Shown here: in pieces, positions 58,601 through 64,000 of the stretch
How positions within the stretch are numbered: position 1 is the stretch's first letter
How the letters are laid out: the number at the start of each line of letters is the position of its first letter
NCBI GenBank assembly: GCA_942486035.1
Contig: CALNXK010000008.1
Span: 1,752,501 to 1,816,500 of the forward strand
Direction: 5' to 3'
DNA from: Porites lobata
Lineage: Eukaryota; Cnidaria; Anthozoa; Scleractinia; Poritidae
DNA length: 64,000 bases
Position numbers and translations under genes: made by a program
The notes under the pieces: generated by a model
What the model was told of the DNA's origin: nothing
Seen by the model: only the letters and a program-made list of their open reading frames with translations
Database searches by the model: none

Positions 58601-60576
58601 ACTGCAGAAGAAAGATGAAGAGGAGCTGGAGGAGGAAGAGGAGGATGAAGAAAGAGAAGAACCTGATGAACCCGAGCCAGAGCAGGGACCCCCACTGCTT
58701 ACACCACTCTCAGAAGATGCAGGTGAGAAGTTTTAACTGCACCTTTGAAATAACGTTATAAAAATCAGCCACTATCTGGCATAGCCAATGCTTTACTAAA
58801 ATGATAAAAGTCCAGTTTATAGTGCAGTGTTTGCCACCATATATACATTCTGTAAGCCAAGGAAGGACTTTCCTGATCTTTCCTGTTACCACATTTTTGA
58901 TTGGTCATGGCTTAGATTACTGTGTTGATTCCAGGCCATTTGTTTTAAACCTAAACTCATTGCTTGGTTGAAACCTGTGGCAACAAAAAAACAAAGTGCT
59001 TATCTTTGTGCACATTCCCTATTGGACAGCTGGAAATATTAGGCTGATAGCCCTTAAATGTTTCTAAGAAAACCTCTAACACAATGAATACTCAAAGCCT
59101 TTTATCATATTTTATCAGAGGTTGATGGCATGCCTCCCTGGACAGCACAGAAATCCTCCACTTTAGTACTTCAGTATTCCTTGTCTGTCATGCACTCAAA
59201 TTTATGGCCAGGGGCCCATGCATTTGCTGTTGAGAGGTTAGTGTTCACTGGTTTTACAACATTAAATTTATTTCATTGAATTTTATCTTTCACCAAAATG
59301 TTGCCAGGGTAACCACAATGGTTTACCATCACTCTAGTCTCCCCCATGAAAGACAGGGTTTGCCTAAAACCTGGAATCCGGAAAGTTTAGTGATTAGGGT
59401 TAGGAAACTGAGTGAATCAAGTTTCAGGTCAGTTTGCCCATTATAATGATCAAAATGGAACCTGATTCACTCAGTTTCCTAACCATCATTACTGCTCTTC
59501 AGAGTCATTCAGCATTCTGTGTGGGCTTTCCAGATTCCGGGTTTAAGGCAAACCCTGACAGACATACTACACCAGTTAGGTCTTTGTCCACTTCTTTTCT
59601 CACACAACAGATGTGAATACAAAATACAAGGCCAACAGCTTCATCATGCAGTTATCCAGACTGAGACAGGGTCTTAAATGATTACAAACAGCATGATCGT
59701 GTCAGATTGATGGTCTGACTAGGCTTCAAACCTGCATCCTCCCCCTACCACTACACTATTGCATGGTTCAATTCTACCTGTTACCATCCTGTGCAATAAT
59801 TTATTTTACAAAGAAAAATGAAGCTTATCACCAGTGGGCAAAACAGTAATAGTACGTAAATGGTGCATTTGAGTATGCATCATATCATACCTTTGAATAC
59901 AGATTATAATTTTGAGAGGGTATACTTTTCTAACCAGCCTGCTGTACGACAAGTTCTTGAGATTTCCCCTGGAAATAATTTGTCTTGGAGATCTTCTTCT
60001 TTGTGGTCCGATGTCATCATGTAAACTCTAACTGAGAAATGACAAACTTCAAAAGAACAACAAGAATTTACTTTTTATTTGCCCTGCTCCCTCCTCACAG
60101 GAGAGGGCTCCTTAAAAAAATTCCCCACCCCAGAACAGAAGGACTGGATTTGTCCCACGGGCAGGTGGTAACAGGTAAAGTAAAATTGAACAATGCATAA
60201 GCAGACCATTGCTGATAACACAAAGCTAACCAGGCAGCTCTACACCATGTGCTCCAAAGGAGTTCACATTGCTTGCTCCCTGTCTGTGTAATTGCAACTT
60301 GACTTCAATGCTCCACTCAACAATTCTTTTTATGTGGTCTTATTTTCCAGGAAATTTGAAAACATTTATGTTGGCTGGGGACAGAAATTTAGTGCAGAGA
60401 ACTACAGCCCTCCTCCACCTCCCCCACCACAAGAAGAATTCCCCAGTGGACCAGAGATCACAGAAGCTGAAGACCCATCAGTGGAGGAGGAGAAAGCTCT
60501 GAAGGCAGCTCAGCAAGAAGCATTAGAAGCAGCAGAGATGGAGGAAGAAGAGGATGATGATGATGAGGATGATTAG
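49635..60576 (+). CDS. RSPH4A: Radial spoke head protein, RSPH4A/RSPH6A family, complete
   Basis: This is a component of the radial spoke head in motile 9+2 cilia. The fourteen exons are 49635-49735, 49871-49932, 50030-50097, 50311-50370, 50523-50624, 53841-54048, 54365-54474, 54610-54760, 56874-56971, 57072-57213, 57926-58035, 58578-58722, 59119-59236 and 60351-60576, giving 1701 nt and 566 residues. Phases are consistent throughout. Family hallmarks in order are KAFLLKTSLHSNLNVYDHLA, LANYFEQAGVGIGREETFRI, FLALKILIDTQPIRTCRFWG, IIAEVEFFEGE, VSYPPFPGDEANYLRAQIAR, NWVHHVQYVLPQGRCTWFNP, GPPLLTPLSED, HSNLWPGAHAFAVER, and KFENIYVGWGQKF then PSGPEITEAEDPSVEEE. Acidic Glu/Asp runs lie in exons 8, 10, 12 and at the C terminus, as in the family. 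RSPH4A and RSPH6A are vertebrate paralogues, so this is probably their common orthologue. Intron 2 begins with GC rather than GT. Intron 5 (3.2 kb) holds three transposons. Confidence 0.95.
50698..52071. mobile_element. CAACCCTCC-family element, long copy C (~1.37 kb)
   Basis: It begins CAACCCTCCAAGTTAAAATT and ends GGTTGCAACTTGGAGGG, with the same subterminal blocks as the ~145-bp copies (TTGGTGACCAACTCTTTGG; AAGTCGCCAG, TTAGGCGCCATGG) at the two ends. About 1.2 kb of unrelated sequence lies between. Either the parent-type element or a short copy with an insertion. No transposase recognised. Confidence 0.65.
52253..52976 (+). mobile_element. pogo/Tigger element with truncated transposase
   Basis: The ends CAGTCGAACCTTGATTATTC and GATAATCGAGGTTCGACTG are inverted, flanked by TA on both sides (52251-52252 and 52977-52978): the Tc1/mariner-pogo signature. 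From ATG at 52518 the frame reads MSLKRKRSVFSIKDKQSIII, a CENP-B/pogo-type helix-turn-helix start, then stops at a TAA around 52650 and decays. Remnants such as TLYVWFIQ in another frame match the next part of Tigger proteins. The DDE domain is deleted. Dead copy in RSPH intron 5. Confidence 0.85.
53279..53423. mobile_element. CAACCCTCC-family MITE, copy D
   Basis: A 145-bp element with ends CAACCCTCCAAGTTGTGACC and ACTTTAACTTGGAGGGTTG. The best preserved short copy; in RSPH intron 5. Confidence 0.8.
54936..55336 (+). repeat. tRNA-related SINE, tail-to-head dimer with hairpin tail
   Basis: Two ~100-bp near-identical segments (54936-55035 and 55237-55336) start ATCACGGAGGGTCGTGGGTT and contain a box B (GGGTTCAAATCCCATCTGG) followed by a perfect hairpin, GGACTCGGA and TCCGAGTCC around a T-run. 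The second is preceded by a tRNA-like box A region, GTAGCTCAAGTGGTTAGAGC. The period is about 301 bp. The anticodon stem is disrupted, so it is not a tRNA gene. AT-rich AATAAT tails flank both. In RSPH intron 8. Confidence 0.75.
56129..56362. mobile_element. GGGCCCAGTTGTTC-family MITE, copy 2
   Basis: It starts GGGCCCAGTTGTTCAAAGG. It shares with 20297-20541 the blocks ATTAGCACTAACTC, TCGTGGATATTTCTCT, TTAAACTGAATTTTCTTT and CACACTAACCCTGG. In RSPH intron 8; the right end is partly decayed. Confidence 0.65.
56603..56784. mobile_element. pogo/Tigger-type MITE, complete copy
   Basis: The ends CAGTTGACTCTCTCTTTATG and CACCGAGACAGTTGACTG are flanked by TA (56601-56602 and 56785-56786). The interior GACACCTCTGTAAAACCGAC and CTCTATAAGACAGACATCTC matches the split copy at 34573-34945. 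In RSPH intron 8. Confidence 0.75.
57504..57728. mobile_element. piggyBac-type MITE, copy 2
   Basis: TTAA-CCCTTTAAGT at the left and AAAAAGGG-TTAA at the right, with the interior collinear with 42036-42247 (AAGAGTGACCAACATCA, GAGAAAAGGTTAGGAG, GAATTTGTATTTGGATAT). In RSPH intron 10. Confidence 0.8.
59346..59571. mobile_element. ~225-bp foldback element in RSPH intron 13
   Basis: The arms GACAGGGTTTGCCTAAAACC and TAAGGCAAACCCTGAC are inverted. Inner pairs are TGGAATCCGGAAAG with CTTTCCAGATTCCGG, and TTAGGAAACTGAGTGAATCA with TGATTCACTCAGTTTCCTAA. Non-coding. Confidence 0.75.
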
Positions 60577-61345
60577 TTTTCTTCACTTGAATTTATTTAT
60601 TTCACATCTCCTTGCTTATGCATCGATTTAAGTGTAAAAAGACAAAACCAAATATATTGTGCTATGCATTTCACACTTCAATCATCTTCTGTTTGTTGAA
60701 AGAGAATAATCTTGTGCAAAACATAAATAGAAACAATGTTGTATATATTTTTCTCAAAATATAGAATATATCCTCCAAGAATTCACTGCCATTTGGTCAA
60801 ACTCTTTGTAAGAATCAAGGGTCTTCTCTGCACAATACCACAAAAAGAGTTTTATTTTACAAAAGAGCTAACAACAGATTTGTTTCTTAAACAACTTTAT
60901 TCTTCAAAGAAGCAAGACAGAGTTAGCAGTGATGACTTTGGTTTAGAAGTGAACGATTTTTACATGTACTAGATACAATGTATCATACAAAAAAAAACTG
61001 TTGTAGATTTAAGAAAGAAAATGCATTAAAAGTGGTGTTTACATGACTGTTCTGTAACTTAGTAGTGTTTTCTGGAGATATAAAACAATACAGCTCCATC
61101 AGGCTTTATGAGGTCAATGTCAAACCAGTTAAACAATAAAATACATTCACTCTCCTACAGTCATATACAACGGCAAATCTGGGATCTATGGCATCTACAC
61201 AGAGATCTACACGTTCAAAAAAATTAATGCATAGGGTGTTCAGAGAATAATTAGTATTCTCAACTTCAAATGCTGATAACAATAAATATGAGTTTACTGC
61301 CATTGTAAGTTCCATATGAGGTGTCCATCAGCCAGTTAATGAAGT
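60577..61345. other. Convergent 3' flanks of RSPH4-6 and eIF4A3
   Basis: 769 bp between the two stop codons, holding the 3' untranslated regions of both genes. AT-rich. No other gene, no clear repeat. Transcript ends are not resolvable by eye. Confidence 0.5.
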
Positions 61346-63963
61346 TTAAATGAGATCACCAACTGAAAAAGAGCACAATAACAAATCATTAGGGTTACTT
61401 ATCTTGTTTGTGGGTTCAAGTAACACTTACTAATGGCAACATTGTGATTTTTCAAAACAGACTATGAGTCATTTACCAGCAATGCCTACCCTTCAAAGCC
61501 GAAGATTGATGGTGTGGGTTTTAGTCTGGGTATAGATAGGAGCTTATATGTACTTTAAAACTCATCTTCACTCTCAAACTCTGACATTAGAACATTTTTT
61601 GTATGATCTTGAATGGACTCTTCGTTTTCCCACCAAAGAAAACCCTAATATGGAGAAGGCATTGTTCAATTGGCCAATCATGTTGCAATTCAATGTCAAA
61701 GCAAAGTATTGATTTATTTCTAGAAAGTTCTTCAGGCATGAAGTTTTTTCAGCCGACACTTTGTTTAACCAACCAAAAGCCACGTGCGTTTGTATCTTCG
61801 ACAAGCCAATCAAATCGTTCTATTCCATTTGTTGTTTCTGTCTTGTTCGCGCTTTCATTTCAAGATCATACAAAAATTGCTCTATAAGGACCCTAAGGTT
61901 GGAGAGTTTTGAAAACCCTTTAATAGAAAGCACAGATAACTAACCAAGGTAGCTGTGTACATATAAAATTGCTAGATTGAATGGAAAACGTAAAAATGCA
62001 GAGCTCTTCTGATGTCTAATCTTTTCACTTGAAAGAACACACATACCGTTCATTGGCATTTCATCAATCTGTGTACTGTAATACTGTTCAATATCACGCA
62101 AGATTCTGATGTCGTCTGACTTAACAAAGTTGATGGCAACACCTTTGCGACCAAATCGACCAGATCGGCCAATCCTATAATAGAAATTTCAGATATTGGT
62201 CAACCAAAACTGGATGAAAGATGACAAGTTCTATTCTACTGACTTGTACAACAAGGTTAAGGGAGTTTGTGGGATGCAGCTTTTTATAAAATAACTCCAC
62301 ACACTCTGACTGGCTGAGATATCAAGGTGTGTTTGTGTGAGGATTTTTAAACTGTTGTGATATTACCATCTTTTGCTGAGCACATAATAATCACAAAAAA
62401 ACAATATTTGGAAAAAAGTTTTGCATTTTATACAACTCAACTATTTTGCTTCTTTCTTGGACAGTTGAATTTGAAAAAAATGTAAAATCATGATGTATCA
62501 AAGTCTTTTTGCTTAACTTGATTTTTTATATATATTTTATAACATCTTCCTGCAACACATGACATGACTGTGTACAAAACTTTGAGTATAACACAAGAAT
62601 GTGCAAAGCTGAATTTGAGAGGGCATCACCAATTATAATGACCCAAATTGGGAGAAATGAGGGAATCTATTTTCTCTCAACAAGTAGTCGATAGTAATTG
62701 CAATGTTATCTCCATCTCTTCTTACATTAATTGTAGTATTTTTGAGAATTAGTATTATTTCATGAAGGCAGTAGAAACCTTAATTTTTACTTTGTTTGCA
62801 CAGCCAAACAAACACCAAATTGGGTCATCTATGTCTGTAAAACACACTTTCATCTACATATCTGGAGCCAAAAACCACAGCATCATCTGCCTTAATCAAG
62901 TTAAAACACACCTGTGAATGTACAACTCACGGTTGTTAGGCAAGTCGTAGTTGATAACCAGAGAAACCTGTTGAACGTCGATACCTCTGGCCCACACATC
63001 TGTTGATATCAGCACCCGACTGCAGAGAAAAAAGAGCAGTTTAAATGATCACTGGTCACCCCACTTGCATAACTAGATAATAATTACTATTATAGTGTTT
63101 ACTGTGCACCAAGGCAAGCAAAACCAGACTAACAGGTACCAAAAAGCTTACCTCTGTCCAGATCGGAACTCTTTCATAATAGCATCTCTCTCTTTCTGCG
63201 GCATGTCACCATGCATAGAGGACACTGTGAAATTTGCTTCTCTCATCTTCTCTGTAAGCCAGTCAACCTAAAAAAAGTAAAAACTATTATCTGTAGAGAT
63301 TTGTGCCTGTAATATAATATCACTGGAAGGCTTTTGCTGTGACACAATGTCAATGTTTTTAACAAAGAAAAAAATCCCTATTCACTACCACCTCATCATC
63401 TTGGTATGCTTTAACACAGACATCTTCTCTCATCACTAATACTCTTAAGTTTCCCACTTTTATGCCACAGGAATAGGTGTTTCTTATTACTCTGCTGTCC
63501 ACTAGTACTGCTTATAAAGCAGGGATGGCACAGTGATGAGTTCACTTGACTCCTACCAGTGCCACCAGGGTTCAAAAACAAGAATTAACGAGGACACGTG
63601 CGCGTTGAATTTATGGCTGGTTTTCTTCTCTGCTCCAAGAGGTTTTTCTCCAGATACTCCTCTGGTTATCCAGTCTGGATAGTATCTCCCAAATGGCAAC
63701 AATTAGAGAGCTACAGTTTTAACAGTTGTTGGAAATGTCAAGTGTCGCCTCTCTAAATAATGTTAGTTTCACTATGGTTTGGTCTTGTTCAATTTAACAT
63801 ATTTTTTAATGTACTGTAACTAACCTTTCTCTTGGTATTGCAGAATATCACAGCCTGTGTAATTGTCAGTGTGTCATATAAATCACAAAGGGTGTCAAAT
63901 TTCCATTCTTCTCGCTCAACAGCCACAAAAAACTGCTTGATACCTTCCAGCGTCAATTCATCA
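61346..63963 (-). CDS. EIF4A3: eIF4A3 (exon-junction-complex DEAD-box helicase), C-terminal half, partial
   Basis: eIF4A3 is the RNA-clamping ATPase of the exon junction complex and acts in mRNA localisation and nonsense-mediated decay. Minus-strand exons in the window are 63825-63963, 63152-63267, 62912-63019, 62047-62174 and 61346-61362. The protein reads SDELTLEGIKQFFVAVEREE, TITQAVIFCNTKRK (motif IV), VDWLTEKMREANFTVSSMHG, VLISTDVWARGIDVQQVSLV (motif V), LYIHRIGRSGRFGRKG (motif VI), then EMPMNVGDLI and TAA at 61346-61348. The tail differs from human VADLI by one residue. This pattern (DELTLEGIKQFFV, VWARG) marks eIF4A3 rather than eIF4A1/2. The upstream exons with motifs Q, I, II and III lie past position 64000. 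Introns contain a MITE and a SINE. Confidence 0.95.
61596..61876. mobile_element. ~281-bp inverted-repeat element in the last eIF4A3 intron
   Basis: TTTTTTGTATGATCTTGAAT at the left is mirrored by TTTCAAGATCATACAAAAAT at the right. The interior is non-coding. A MITE of unassigned family. Confidence 0.6.
63518..63700 (+). repeat. tRNA-derived SINE, copy 2
   Basis: A box A-like GGCACAGTGATGAGTTCACT, then a box B-like CCAGGGTTCAAAAACA, then a tail with GCTGGTTTTCTTCTCTGCTC and AGAGGTTTTTCTCC. It is collinear with the minus-strand copy at 20978-21197 but more diverged in the head. In an eIF4A3 intron. Confidence 0.6.
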
Positions 63964-64000
63964 CTAACAAAAACAAATACAAACATTATAACATGAGGTT

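Overview
The window is nuclear DNA of an animal. It is AT-rich, has GT-AG introns, and is dense in non-LTR retrotransposons, short inverted-repeat DNA transposons, tRNA-derived SINEs and satellites. The repeat style and the gene set (a motile-cilium gene, a Hippo-pathway gene, tyrosine-recombinase and animal Mutator-type transposases) suggest a cnidarian, probably an anthozoan such as a stony coral. That assignment is inference, not proof.

Five conserved protein genes can be rebuilt exon by exon. They lie at the two sides of a repeat-filled centre. (1) Pelota (minus, 608-7681) has seven exons inside the window and its 3' part off the left edge. (2) A TEX30-like alpha/beta hydrolase (minus, 35136-39518) has four exons and is complete. 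(3) Salvador/SAV1, the Hippo-pathway scaffold (minus, 43337-49236), has seven exons and is complete. (4) A radial spoke head protein of the RSPH4A/6A family (plus, 49635-60576) has 14 exons and is complete. (5) eIF4A3, the exon-junction-complex helicase (minus, 61346 to past the right edge), is represented by its C-terminal half. SAV1 and RSPH4/6 are head to head over about 400 bp and share a promoter region with an RFX-type X-box. RSPH4/6 and eIF4A3 are tail to tail.

The centre, 8.7-35 kb, is repeat territory. From left to right it holds: a decayed APE-type LINE (8.74-12.49 kb) carrying two later DNA-transposon insertions; a 132-bp satellite of about 25 units (13.1-16.6 kb); AT-rich DNA with local duplications (16.6-19.2 kb); a higher-order satellite with a ~410-bp period built of ~68-bp monomers (22.1-23.8 kb), split by a degenerate tyrosine-recombinase element (23.8-25.9 kb) and by a Mutator-type transposase fragment lying between two 258-bp direct repeats (25.9-27.9 kb); and a 4.9-kb tract (28.4-33.3 kb) dominated by a G-rich GGGACACAA-type minisatellite, itself split by a truncated LINE.

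The introns of all five genes, and the spaces between them, hold inverted-repeat elements, several present as two to four copies within this window. No CRISPR array, rRNA gene or intact tRNA gene was seen. Nothing supports a new multi-gene system. The most unusual items are the three PPxY motifs in Salvador, the Mutator/direct-repeat structure, the 961-bp element with promoter-like cargo, and the two large minisatellites that stay open in reading frame.
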